Origin: Nocardioides sp.
GTDB taxonomy: Bacteria; Actinomycetota; Actinomycetes; Propionibacteriales; Nocardioidaceae
Reading direction: 5' to 3'
Assembly (NCBI RefSeq): GCF_030150155.1
Contig: NZ_JASLGR010000039.1
Location: 69,521 to 133,520 of the forward strand
DNA length: 64,000 nucleotides
A program made the position numbers and the translations under genes. The stretch's first letter is position 1, and each line of letters opens with the position of its first letter. Below the pieces are notes generated by a model. It saw only the letters and a list, made by a program, of their open reading frames with translations, did not search any database and was not told where the DNA came from. Shown one piece after another: positions 33,270 through 43,168 of this stretch.

Positions 33270-33629
33270 ATGCATCCGTACGTGCCGATCCTGGTGCTGC
33301 TTGCGCTAGCGACCGCGTTCGCGGTCGGTTCGGTGATCATGAGCTCGATGGTGGGGCCACGCCGCGCCAACCGGGCCAAGCTCGATGCCTACGAGTGCGG
33401 CATCGACCCGACGCCGCAGCCGCTCGGTGGCGGGCACTTCCCGATCAAGTACTACGTGATCGCGATGCTCTTCATCCTCTTCGACGTCGAGATCATCTTC
33501 CTGATCCCGTGGGCCATCCACCTCGACGCGATGGGCCTCTTCGGCCTGATCGAGATGGGCCTGTTCGTGCTGACCGTCTTCGTCGCCTACGCGTACGCAT
33601 GGCGACGCGGTGGCCTGGAGTGGGACTGA
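33270..33629 (+). CDS. nuoA: NADH-quinone oxidoreductase subunit A
   Basis: Membrane subunit of proton-pumping complex I, at the quinone end of the membrane arm. The 119-aa protein has three helices. The conserved loop AYECGIDPTPQP carries the flexible cysteine, and FDVEIIFLIPWA is the second helix signature. GGGGAGG lies 7 nt before the ATG. It opens the nuo operon right after the Rex operator. A 130-bp gap, unusual in this operon, separates it from nuoB. Confidence 0.96.
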   Translation: MHPYVPILVLLALATAFAVGSVIMSSMVGPRRANRAKLDAYECGIDPTPQPLGGGHFPIKYYVIAMLFILFDVEIIFLIPWAIHLDAMGLFGLIEMGLFVLTVFVAYAYAWRRGGLEWD

Positions 33630-33659
33630 GGCCCGCGATGCCCGCACCGTGCCTGCGTT

Positions 33660-33716
33660 CTCCTCGCTCGACGGCCGCGTGGTCGCTTCGCGACCAGGCT
33701 CCTTCGCTCGTCGGCC
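33660..33716. repeat. REP-like hairpin element between nuoA and nuoB
   Basis: TGGTCGC-TTC-GCGACCA (33680-33696) is a perfect 7-bp stem with a 3-nt loop. It is flanked by two imperfect direct copies of CTCCTCGCTCGACGGCC at 33660-33676 and 33699-33716. The 130-bp gap has no gene. Such elements inside an operon can pause transcription or set the ratio of upstream to downstream mRNA; that is inference. Confidence 0.55.
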
Positions 33717-33759
33717 TTGGCATGGCACGAACCTCACGACCCTCAGCAGGAGGCATCTG

Positions 33760-34314
33760 ATGGGCATCGAAGAGAAGCTGCCCTCGGGCGTCCTGCTCAC
33801 CACCGTCGAGGGCCTGGCCGGCTACATGCGGAAGGCCTCGTTCTGGCCGGCCACCTTCGGTCTGGCGTGCTGCGCGATCGAGATGATGACCTCGGGCGGG
33901 CCGAAGTACGACCTCGGCCGCTTCGGCATGGAGGTCTTCCGGGCCAGCCCGCGTCAGGCCGACCTGATGATCGTGGCCGGCCGGGTGAGCCAGAAGATGG
34001 CCCCGGTCCTGCGCCAGATCTACGACCAGATGCCCGAGCCCAAGTGGGTGCTCGCGATGGGCGTGTGCGCGAGCTCCGGCGGGATGTTCAACAACTACGC
34101 GATCGTCCAGGGCGTCGACCACGTCGTCCCGGTCGACATGTACCTGCCCGGCTGCCCGCCGCGGCCGGAGATGCTGATCGACGCGATCCTCAAGCTGCAC
34201 GACAAGGTGCAGCACACCAAGCTCGGCGCCCACCGCACCGCGGAGATCGCCGAGATCGAGGCCGGAGCGCGCACCCAGCTGCCGCTGATCCAGGACCGGG
34301 GGCTGCTGCGATGA
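33760..34314 (+). CDS. nuoB: NADH-quinone oxidoreductase subunit B
   Basis: Carries the terminal N2 [4Fe-4S] cluster of complex I, next to the quinone site. The 184-aa protein has the ligand motif FGLACCAIEMM with the tandem cysteines, MGVCASSGG and PGCPPRPE. AGGAGG lies 7 nt before ATG 33760; the frame also runs upstream but without family sequence. It overlaps nuoC by 4 nt. Confidence 0.96.
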   Translation: MGIEEKLPSGVLLTTVEGLAGYMRKASFWPATFGLACCAIEMMTSGGPKYDLGRFGMEVFRASPRQADLMIVAGRVSQKMAPVLRQIYDQMPEPKWVLAMGVCASSGGMFNNYAIVQGVDHVVPVDMYLPGCPPRPEMLIDAILKLHDKVQHTKLGAHRTAEIAEIEAGARTQLPLIQDRGLLR

Positions 34315-34841
34315 CCGCCACCGAGTCCGGCCTGACCTGGGTCGACGAGGTCTCCGCCGGCGTGCTGGAGCTCTCCGAGGGTGCCACCGTCAGCACCGAC
34401 CGTGGCGAGGTCACCTTCCACGTCCGGCGCGAGGACCTGCCCGCGATCGCCCGGGCGCTGCGCGACACCCACGGCTTCGAGATGGCGCTGGGCGTCAACG
34501 GGGTGCACTACCTGGAGGACTCCGGCGCCGAGCTGCACGCGGTGTACCACCTGCTCTCGCTCTCGCGGAACCGTCGCCTGCGGGTCGAGGCGACCGCACC
34601 CGACGCCGACCCGCACGTGCCGAGCCTGGTCTCGGTCTGGCCGACTCTGGACTGGCACGAGCGCGAGACCTGGGACATGTTCGGCCTGATCTTCGACGGC
34701 CACCCGGCCCTGACCCGGATCCTGATGCCCGACGACTGGGCCGGACATCCGCAGCGCAAGGACTACCCGCTCGGCGGGATCCCGGTGGACTACAAGGGCG
34801 CCACCACCCCGCCGCCGGACCAGCGCAGGCAGGAGGGCTGA
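34311..34841 (+). CDS. nuoC: NADH-quinone oxidoreductase subunit C
   Basis: Peripheral-arm subunit of complex I (30-kDa homologue), 176 aa. The signature WHERETWDMFGLIFDGHPAL, RILMPDDWAGHPQRKDYPLGG is complete. It is a separate gene, not the NuoCD fusion of E. coli. ATG 34311 overlaps nuoB, and nuoD follows after 4 bp. Confidence 0.95.
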   Translation: MTATESGLTWVDEVSAGVLELSEGATVSTDRGEVTFHVRREDLPAIARALRDTHGFEMALGVNGVHYLEDSGAELHAVYHLLSLSRNRRLRVEATAPDADPHVPSLVSVWPTLDWHERETWDMFGLIFDGHPALTRILMPDDWAGHPQRKDYPLGGIPVDYKGATTPPPDQRRQEG

Positions 34842-34845
34842 GGCG

Positions 34846-36224
<1,379 letters not shown>

Positions 36225-36228
<4 letters not shown>

Positions 36229-36866
36229 TCGACGAGACCACGATGGCCGAGCTCCGGGAGATCACCGGGCGCTACCCGGTCGCCCGCAGCGGGCTGCTGC
36301 CGATGCTGCACCTGGTGCAGTCCGTCGAGGGCTGTGTCACCACGGCGGGGATCTCGGCGTGCGCCGAGGTGCTGGGCATCACCCCGGCCGAGGTGCAGGC
36401 GGTGGCGACCTTCTACTCGATGTACAAGTCCGAGCCGGTCGGGGAGCACCTGGTCGGCGTGTGCACCAACACGCTGTGCGCGGTGATGGGCGGCGACGCC
36501 ATCTGGGAGCGGCTCAGCGACCACCTCGGGGTCGGCAACGACGAGACCACCGCCGACGGGAAGATCACCCTGGAGCGGGTCGAGTGCAACGCCGCCTGCG
36601 ACTTCGCGCCGGTGCTGATGGTCAACTGGGAGTTCGTCGACAACCAGACCCCGGCCTCGGCCACCGACCTGGTCGACGACCTGCGTGCCGGGGTGCCGCG
36701 CTCCTCGACCCGCGGTCCCCGGCTGTGCACCTGGCGAGAGGCCGAGCGGGTGCTGGCCGGCTTCGGTGACGGCCTGGCCGACCAGGGCCCCAGTGCCGGT
36801 CCGGCCTCGGTGGTGGGCCTCGAGCTCGCCCGAGCCGCCGGCCGTGGGACGGAGGACGAGCAGTGA
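36225..36866 (+). CDS. nuoE: NADH-quinone oxidoreductase subunit E
   Basis: The 24-kDa thioredoxin-like subunit of the NADH module, holding the N1a [2Fe-2S] cluster. The 213-aa protein has CTNTLC and ECNAAC as the four ligands, after the family region VATFYSMYKSEPVGEH. The C-terminal 50 residues are longer than the core and Ala-rich. Overlaps nuoD and nuoF by 4 nt each. Confidence 0.94.
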
Positions 36867-38191
36867 ACGACCTCGCCGCCAAGCTGACCCCGGTCCTCAC
36901 CGCCGACTGGGCCACCGAGAAGAGCTGGACGCTGCCGACGTACGCCGCCACGGGCGGTTACACCGCCCTGGACACCGCCTTCGCGATGAGCCCGGCCGAC
37001 GTGGTCGCCCTGGTCAAGGACGCCGGGCTGCGCGGTCGTGGCGGGGCGGGCTTCCCGACCGGGATGAAGTGGGGCTTCCTGCCCCAGCTCGACCCCGACG
37101 ACCCGAAGCCGCGCTACCTGGTGGTCAACGCCGACGAGTCCGAGCCGGGCACGTGCAAGGACATCCCGATGATGATGGCCACGCCGCACACCCTGGTCGA
37201 GGGCGTCATCCTCAGCTCGTACGCGATCGGCGCCAACCACGCCTTCATCTACGTCCGCGGCGAGGTGCTGCACGTCATCCGCCGGCTCCAGGCCGCCGTC
37301 GAGGAGGCCTACGCCGCCGGCCACCTGGGCCGCGACATCCACGGTTCCGGCTTCGACCTGGACCTGGTCGTCCACGCCGGTGCGGGCGCCTACATCTGCG
37401 GGGAGGAGACGGCCCTGCTGGACTCCCTGGAGGGCTACCGCGGCCAGCCGCGGCTGCGTCCGCCGTTCCCCGCCGTCGCCGGTCTCTACGCCAGCCCGAC
37501 GGTGATCAACAACGCCGAGTCGATCGCCTCGGTGCCCGGCATCGTGCGCCACGGCGCCGACTGGTTCAAGGCGATGGGCACCGAGAAGTCGCCGGGCCAC
37601 GGCATCTTCTCGCTCTCGGGCCACGTCACCCGCCCCGGCCAGTACGAGGCCGGCCTGGGGATCACGCTGCGGGAGCTGCTCGACCTCGCCGGCGGCGTCC
37701 GGGCGGGCCACGAGCTGAAGTTCTGGACCCCCGGCGGCTCCTCGACCCCGATCTTCACCGCCGACCACCTCGACGTCCCGCTCGACTTCGAGTCGGTCGG
37801 CGCGGCCGGGTCGATGCTGGGCACCCGGGCGTTGCAGATCTTCGACGACAGCACCTGCGTGGTCCGCGCGGTGCTGCGCTGGAGCGAGTTCTACAAGCAC
37901 GAGTCGTGCGGCAAGTGCACCCCGTGCCGGGAGGGCACCTACTGGCTGGTGCAGGTGCTGCGCCGGCTGGAGGCCGGAACCGGCACCCCCGAGGACCTGG
38001 ACCTGCTGCTCGACCAGTGCGACAACATCGCCGGGCGCTCGTTCTGCGCCCTGGGCGACGGCGCCACCTCGCCGGTGGTCAGTTCGATCCAGCACTTCCG
38101 CTCGGAGTACCTCGCTCACCTGGAGCGCGGCGGCTGCCCGTTCGACCCGGTCGCCTCGACCGTCTTCGCCACGCAGGAGGTCGGCGCATGA
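36863..38191 (+). CDS. nuoF: NADH-quinone oxidoreductase subunit F
   Basis: The 51-kDa subunit that binds NADH and FMN and carries cluster N3. The 442-aa protein has GLRGRGGAGFPTGMKWGF (NADH site), NADESEPGTCKD (FMN site) and the cluster ligands SCGKCTPCREGT and FCALGDGA. ATG 36863 overlaps nuoE and the stop overlaps nuoG. Confidence 0.96.
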   Translation: MNDLAAKLTPVLTADWATEKSWTLPTYAATGGYTALDTAFAMSPADVVALVKDAGLRGRGGAGFPTGMKWGFLPQLDPDDPKPRYLVVNADESEPGTCKDIPMMMATPHTLVEGVILSSYAIGANHAFIYVRGEVLHVIRRLQAAVEEAYAAGHLGRDIHGSGFDLDLVVHAGAGAYICGEETALLDSLEGYRGQPRLRPPFPAVAGLYASPTVINNAESIASVPGIVRHGADWFKAMGTEKSPGHGIFSLSGHVTRPGQYEAGLGITLRELLDLAGGVRAGHELKFWTPGGSSTPIFTADHLDVPLDFESVGAAGSMLGTRALQIFDDSTCVVRAVLRWSEFYKHESCGKCTPCREGTYWLVQVLRRLEAGTGTPEDLDLLLDQCDNIAGRSFCALGDGATSPVVSSIQHFRSEYLAHLERGGCPFDPVASTVFATQEVGA

Positions 38192-40578
38192 CCACCACCC
38201 CCGAGCGCACCCCGGTCACCACCGTGACCCTGACCATCGACGGCCGCAGCGTCACCGTCCCGGCCGGCACGTTGGTGATCCGCGCCGCTGAGGAGCTCGG
38301 CATCGAGATCCCGCGGTTCTGTGACCACCCGCTGCTCGCCCCGGCCGGCGCCTGCCGCCAGTGCCTGGTCGACATCCCCGATGCCGGCAACGGCCGTGGC
38401 TTCCCCAAGCCGCAGGCGTCGTGCACCATCCCGGTCGCAGACGGGATGGTCGTCGAGACCGCCAACCCGGTCGCCGCCAAGGCCCAGGCCGGGGTGATGG
38501 AGTTCCTGCTGATCAACCACCCGCTGGACTGCCCGGTCTGCGACAAGGGCGGCGAGTGCCCGCTGCAGGACCAGGCGATGAGCGCCGGTCGGACCGAGTC
38601 GCGGTTCGCGGCGTCCGGGGGCGTCAAGCGGACCTACCCCAAGCCGATCCCGCTCTCGCCCAACATCCTGCTCGACCGGGAGCGCTGCGTGCTGTGCCAG
38701 CGCTGCACCCGCTTCGCCGACGAGATCGCTGGGGACCCCGGGATCGCGCTGGTCGAGCGCGGTGCCGCCCAGCAGATCGGGATCGCGCCGGGCGTCGAGT
38801 TCTCCTCCTACTTCTCCGGCAACATCATCCAGATCTGCCCGGTCGGGGCGCTGACCTCCACCGAGTACCGCTTCCGCTCACGTCCGTTCGACCTGGTCTC
38901 GGTGCCCGGCGTGGGGGAGCACGACGCCTGCGGTGCGGCGGTGCGTGTCGACGTACGCCGGGGGCAGGTGCTGCGCCGGATGGCCGAGCGCGACGACGAG
39001 GTCAACCAGGAGTGGCTCAGCGACAAGGACCGGTTCGGCTTCGCCTACCTGAGCGACCGGATCGACACGCCCCGGATCCGCGAGGCGGGCCAGCTGCGGG
39101 AGGCCTCGTGGACCGAGGCGCTCGCCGTCGCGGCCGCGGGGCTCGACGGCCAGCGGGCGGGACTGCTGCCCGGCGGTCGGCTCACCTTCGAGGACGCCCG
39201 GGCCTGGTCCCGGTTCGCGCGCGACGTGCTCGGCAGCGAGGACGTCGACTTCCGGGCCCGCCCGATCTCGGCCGAGGAGACGGGTTTCCTGCGTGAGCAG
39301 GTCGCCGGTCGCGGCCTGGAGGTGACGTACGCCGATCTCGCCGCCGCCCCGGTCGTGGTGCTGGCCGGACTCGAGCCCGAGGACGAGGCGGCCACGATCT
39401 TCCTGCGTCTGCGGGCCGCCGTAGCGGCCCGAGGCACCCGGGTGATCGCGGTGGCGCCGTACACCTCGCGCGGGACGGCGAAGCTGGGCGGCGACCTGGT
39501 CCGGGTCCGTCCCGGCGAGGAGGCCGCGGCGATCGCGGCGCTGGTCCTGCCCGAGGGCGCGGTCGTCCTGGCCGGGGAGCGGCTGGCGCTCTCCCCGGGA
39601 GCGCTGGCGGCCGTCGTCGCCACCGGTGCCCGCTGGGCGTGGGTGCCGCGGCGCGCGGGTGACCGCGGTGCTGTCGAGGCCGGACTGCTGCCGGGCGCCG
39701 GTGGACGCGACGTCGACGCGATCATCGCTGCTGCCCGCGACGGAGCGCTGGACGCCCTCGTGGTCGGTGGCGTGGAGCTCGACGACCTGGCCGACCCGGC
39801 CGCCGCGCGCGCTGCGCTGGAGGCGGTCCCGTTCGTGGTCTCGCTGGAGCAGCGGCTCAGCGAGGTGAGCGACTACGCCGACGTGGTGCTGCCGGTGGCC
39901 GCGGTCACCGAGAAGGCCGGCACGTTCGTCTCCTGGGAGGGGCGTGAGCGCTCCTTCGGCGCGGCACTGTCCACGCATGCGCTGGCCGATGCCGAGGTGC
40001 TCGACGGCCTGACCCGGGAGCTGGAGATGGGCCGCCGGCTGGTCGCCGCCGAGCGCGGTGAGCTGGTCGGGAGCGGTGCCGGTGTGACGGCAGGGGCGAA
40101 GGCGGGGGCGACGGCAGGGGCTAGGACCGGAGCGACGGCCCGTCCCGCCTCCGAGCCCGACCCGCAGCCCGAGCCACACTCCGGGGCCACCTCGCCGGAG
40201 GCAGGCCGGTTCCACCTCGCCACCTGGAAGCTCCACCTCGACCGCGGCGTGATGCAGCGCGGCGACGCCGACCTGGCCGCCACCGCCCGGCGCCCGGTGG
40301 CCCGCCTCTCGGCGGCGACCGCAGCGGCCCTCGGCGCCACCGGCTGGGTCCGGGTCAGCGGTGACCGCGGCGCGCTCACGCTGCCGGTCGAGGTCGTCGA
40401 CCTGGCCGACGACGTGGTCTGGGTGCCGGCCCACTCGGTCGGTCGCGGGGTGCTCGCCGAGCTCGCCGCACCCGGCACCCGGGTGGACGTCGCCAGCGCC
40501 GCCGAGCCTGACGGACAGGACGAGCCCCACGAGCGGCCCGCGCAACCCGAGCAGCACGAGCAGGAGGGGGAGCACTGA
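38188..40578 (+). CDS. nuoG: NADH-quinone oxidoreductase subunit G
   Basis: The 75-kDa electron-wire subunit, 796 aa. The N-terminal [2Fe-2S] domain shows FCDHPLLAPAGACRQC, then the His-Cys cluster HPLDCPVCDKGGECPLQD and the two-[4Fe-4S]-type motif CVLCQRCTRF with a later Cys in ICPVGAL. A molybdopterin-oxidoreductase-like region follows without an obvious cofactor site, as usual in NuoG. Residues of about 625-665 are an Ala/Gly/Thr then Pro/Glu-rich linker made by imperfect DNA repeats at 40070-40150. The ATG overlaps nuoF; the open frame upstream of it is a shadow. Confidence 0.94.
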   Translation: MTTTPERTPVTTVTLTIDGRSVTVPAGTLVIRAAEELGIEIPRFCDHPLLAPAGACRQCLVDIPDAGNGRGFPKPQASCTIPVADGMVVETANPVAAKAQAGVMEFLLINHPLDCPVCDKGGECPLQDQAMSAGRTESRFAASGGVKRTYPKPIPLSPNILLDRERCVLCQRCTRFADEIAGDPGIALVERGAAQQIGIAPGVEFSSYFSGNIIQICPVGALTSTEYRFRSRPFDLVSVPGVGEHDACGAAVRVDVRRGQVLRRMAERDDEVNQEWLSDKDRFGFAYLSDRIDTPRIREAGQLREASWTEALAVAAAGLDGQRAGLLPGGRLTFEDARAWSRFARDVLGSEDVDFRARPISAEETGFLREQVAGRGLEVTYADLAAAPVVVLAGLEPEDEAATIFLRLRAAVAARGTRVIAVAPYTSRGTAKLGGDLVRVRPGEEAAAIAALVLPEGAVVLAGERLALSPGALAAVVATGARWAWVPRRAGDRGAVEAGLLPGAGGRDVDAIIAAARDGALDALVVGGVELDDLADPAAARAALEAVPFVVSLEQRLSEVSDYADVVLPVAAVTEKAGTFVSWEGRERSFGAALSTHALADAEVLDGLTRELEMGRRLVAAERGELVGSGAGVTAGAKAGATAGARTGATARPASEPDPQPEPHSGATSPEAGRFHLATWKLHLDRGVMQRGDADLAATARRPVARLSAATAAALGATGWVRVSGDRGALTLPVEVVDLADDVVWVPAHSVGRGVLAELAAPGTRVDVASAAEPDGQDEPHERPAQPEQHEQEGEH

Positions 40579-42212
40579 TGCACGCCTTCGGAATCGACCC
40601 GTGGTGGTTGATCGTGATCAAGGTGGTCGCGGTCTTCGTGATCCTGGTCCTGCTGACCCTGTTCAACATCTGGGCCGAGCGCCGGGTCGTGGCCCGGATG
40701 CAGCACCGGATCGGGCCCAACGTCAACGGCCCCTTCGGCCTGCTGCAGAGCCTCGCCGACGGCGTGAAGCTGGCGCTGAAGGAGGACATCATCCCGACGG
40801 CGGCCGACAAGGTCGTCTACATCCTGGCCCCGATCCTGGTGGTGGTGCCGGCCTTCGTCACCTTCTCGGTGATCCCGCTGGGCCCCGTCACGAACCTGTT
40901 CGGTCACCAGACCCCGCTCCAGGTCACCGACCTGCCGATGGCGGTGCTCTTCGTGATGGCGATCGCGGGCATCGGGATCTACGGCATCGTGCTGGGTGGG
41001 TGGGCGTCGGGATCGACGTACTCGCTGCTCGGCGGCCTGCGTTCGAGCGCCCAGATGATCTCCTACGAGGTCTCGATGGGCCTGTCCCTGATCGCGGTGT
41101 TCCTCTACGCCGGGTCGCTGTCGACCAGCGCGATCGTCAGTGCGCAGGAGAAGGTCTGGTACGCCGTCCTGCTGCTGCCCAGCTTCCTGATCTACGTCAC
41201 CTCGATGGTGGGGGAGACCAACCGGGCACCCTTCGACCTGCCTGAGGCCGAGGGCGAGCTGGTCGGCGGCTTCCACACCGAGTACAGCTCGCTGAAGTTC
41301 GCCCTGTTCTTCCTCGCCGAGTACATCAACATGTCGACGGTTTCGGCGCTGGCGACCACCCTCTTCCTCGGTGGCTGGCGGGCGCCGTTCGGCCTGGAGC
41401 ACCTCTGGGACGGCTTCAATCACGGCGTCTTCCCGCCGATCTGGTTCTTCGCCAAGGTGGGGCTGTTCATCTTCGTCTTCATCTGGCTGCGCGGCACCCT
41501 GCCCCGGCTGCGCTACGACCAGTTCATGGCCCTGGGCTGGAAGATCCTGATCCCGGTCAGCCTGGTCTGGGTGCTGCTGGTCGGCACCGTCCGGGTGGTC
41601 AGCGACCGCGCCGACTGGAACAGCTCGCTGGCCGTCTGCCTGGTCGGGATCGCGCTGACGGTGGTCTTCTTCGCCTGGATGCGGGCGCGCACCGGCCCGC
41701 TGGCACCCCAGTTCGCCGGGTTCTGGGTGACGTTCAGGACGATGTTCAAGAAGCCCGTCACCGAGCAGTACCCCTTCGTCAAGGAGCCGACCGCTCCCCG
41801 GTTCCACGGCCGTCACCAGCTCAACCGGTACGACGACGGGCTGGAGAAGTGCGTCGGGTGCGAGCTCTGCGCCTGGGCGTGCCCGGCCGACGCGATCTAC
41901 GTCGAGGGCGCCGCCAACGACGACACCCCGGGCGGTGAGGGCCGGTTCTCGCCCGGCGAGCGCTACGGCCGCGTCTATCAGATCAACTACCTGCGCTGCA
42001 TCCTGTGCGGGCTGTGCATCGAGGCCTGCCCGACCCGGGCGCTGACGATGACCAACGAGTACGAGCTCGCCGACGACAACCGCCGCGACCTGATCTACAC
42101 CAAGGACGACCTGCTCGCGCCGCTGCGCGAGGGGATGGTCGCCCCGCCGCACGCGATGGGGCCGGGGCTGAGCGCCCACGACTACTACGCGCCGGAGGGG
42201 ATCATCCGATGA
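40578..42212 (+). CDS. nuoH: Fused NADH-quinone oxidoreductase subunits H and I
   Basis: One uninterrupted 544-aa frame. Residues 1 to about 375 are NuoH: eight helices plus an extra C-terminal helix (CLVGIALTVVFFAWM), with MVGETNRAPFDLPEAEGELV as its signature. From about residue 384 it is NuoI: the TMFKKPVTEQYP region, then cluster ligands CVGCELCAWACP (Cys425, 428, 431, 435) and CILCGLCIEACP (Cys474, 477, 480, 484). In most bacteria these are two genes. Here no stop separates them. An internal GTG at 41727 could still start a separate NuoI, but no good ribosome site precedes it. Fusing a membrane subunit to the bound ferredoxin-like subunit is structurally plausible. Overlaps nuoG by one base and nuoJ by 4 nt. 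Confidence 0.9.
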   Translation: MHAFGIDPWWLIVIKVVAVFVILVLLTLFNIWAERRVVARMQHRIGPNVNGPFGLLQSLADGVKLALKEDIIPTAADKVVYILAPILVVVPAFVTFSVIPLGPVTNLFGHQTPLQVTDLPMAVLFVMAIAGIGIYGIVLGGWASGSTYSLLGGLRSSAQMISYEVSMGLSLIAVFLYAGSLSTSAIVSAQEKVWYAVLLLPSFLIYVTSMVGETNRAPFDLPEAEGELVGGFHTEYSSLKFALFFLAEYINMSTVSALATTLFLGGWRAPFGLEHLWDGFNHGVFPPIWFFAKVGLFIFVFIWLRGTLPRLRYDQFMALGWKILIPVSLVWVLLVGTVRVVSDRADWNSSLAVCLVGIALTVVFFAWMRARTGPLAPQFAGFWVTFRTMFKKPVTEQYPFVKEPTAPRFHGRHQLNRYDDGLEKCVGCELCAWACPADAIYVEGAANDDTPGGEGRFSPGERYGRVYQINYLRCILCGLCIEACPTRALTMTNEYELADDNRRDLIYTKDDLLAPLREGMVAPPHAMGPGLSAHDYYAPEGIIR

Positions 42213-42874
42213 GCTCGACCCAGGTGGCGTTCTGGACCCTGGCGCCGGTGATGGTGCTGGCGGCGCTCGGGTTGCTGGTGGTGCGCAAGGCGGTGCACGC
42301 GGCCCTGCTGCTGGCCGTGGTGATGGTCTGCCTCGCCGTGCAGTACGCCGCACTGGAGGCGCCGTTCCTGTTCGCGGTGCAGATCGTGGTCTACACCGGC
42401 GCGATCCTGATGCTCTTCCTGTTCGTGCTGATGCTGGTCGGGGTCGACTCCGTCGAGTCCGCCGCCGAGACCATCCCCGGCCAGCGCTGGCTCGCCATCC
42501 CGGCTGCGGTGCTGCTCGCCGCGGTGCTCGTCGTCGGTGTCGTCCAGGGCGTCTACTCCGTCGACGCCGGCCTGGGCGCGGCCAACCGGGGCGGCAACAT
42601 CAACGGCCTGGCGAACCTGATCTTCTCCCGCTACGTGATCGCCTTCGAGGTCACCAGCGCCCTGCTGATCACCGCTGCGCTCGGTGCGATGGTGCTCGCC
42701 CATCCCGAACGGCTCACCCGTCGTCGTACCCAGGCAGAGCTGGCCGCCCAACGGGTCCAGGACTGGAAGAGCGACGGCACCCACCTCGGGCCGCTCCCGG
42801 CCCCGGGCACCCTCGCCACCTCCAACAGCGTCGAGACCCCTGCGCTGCTGCCCAACGGGAAGGAGCTGTCGTGA
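42209..42874 (+). CDS. nuoJ: NADH-quinone oxidoreductase subunit J
   Basis: Membrane-arm subunit of complex I, 221 aa with five helices. QIVVYTGAILMLFLFVLMLVG is the family's most conserved helix, and EVTSALLITAALGAMVLAHPE is the last. The 50-residue tail is polar and variable. ATG 42209 overlaps the nuoHI stop, and the stop overlaps nuoK. Confidence 0.95.
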   Translation: MSSTQVAFWTLAPVMVLAALGLLVVRKAVHAALLLAVVMVCLAVQYAALEAPFLFAVQIVVYTGAILMLFLFVLMLVGVDSVESAAETIPGQRWLAIPAAVLLAAVLVVGVVQGVYSVDAGLGAANRGGNINGLANLIFSRYVIAFEVTSALLITAALGAMVLAHPERLTRRRTQAELAAQRVQDWKSDGTHLGPLPAPGTLATSNSVETPALLPNGKELS

Positions 42875-43167
42875 TCACCCAGTACGTCGTCCTGTCAGCG
42901 ATCCTGTTCAGCATCGGCGCTCTGGGCGTGCTGATCAGGCGCGACGCGATCGTGGTGTTCATGTGCATCGAGCTGATGCTCAACGCCTCGAACCTGGCCC
43001 TGGTGGCGTTCAGCCACCAGCACGGCTCCCTCGACGGGCAGGTGATGGCCTTCTTCGTGATGGTCGTGGCCGCCGCCGAGGTCGTGATCGGCCTGGCGAT
43101 CATCGTCACCATCTTCCGTAGCCGCCGCTCGATCTCGATCGACGGCCCGAACCTGCTGGAGGGCTGA
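42871..43167 (+). CDS. nuoK: NADH-quinone oxidoreductase subunit K
   Basis: A 98-aa, three-helix antiporter-like subunit. The two membrane glutamates needed for proton translocation are in FMCIELMLNASNL and AAAEVVIGLAI. GTG 42871 overlaps nuoJ. nuoL begins 2 nt after its stop. Confidence 0.96.
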   Translation: MITQYVVLSAILFSIGALGVLIRRDAIVVFMCIELMLNASNLALVAFSHQHGSLDGQVMAFFVMVVAAAEVVIGLAIIVTIFRSRRSISIDGPNLLEG

Positions 43168-43168
43168 G

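Noticed and set aside
36685..38187. Upstream 500-codon extension of nuoG
   Set aside because: The extension lies in another frame of nuoE and nuoF and has no family sequence. ATG 38188 overlaps the nuoF stop and starts the ferredoxin domain.
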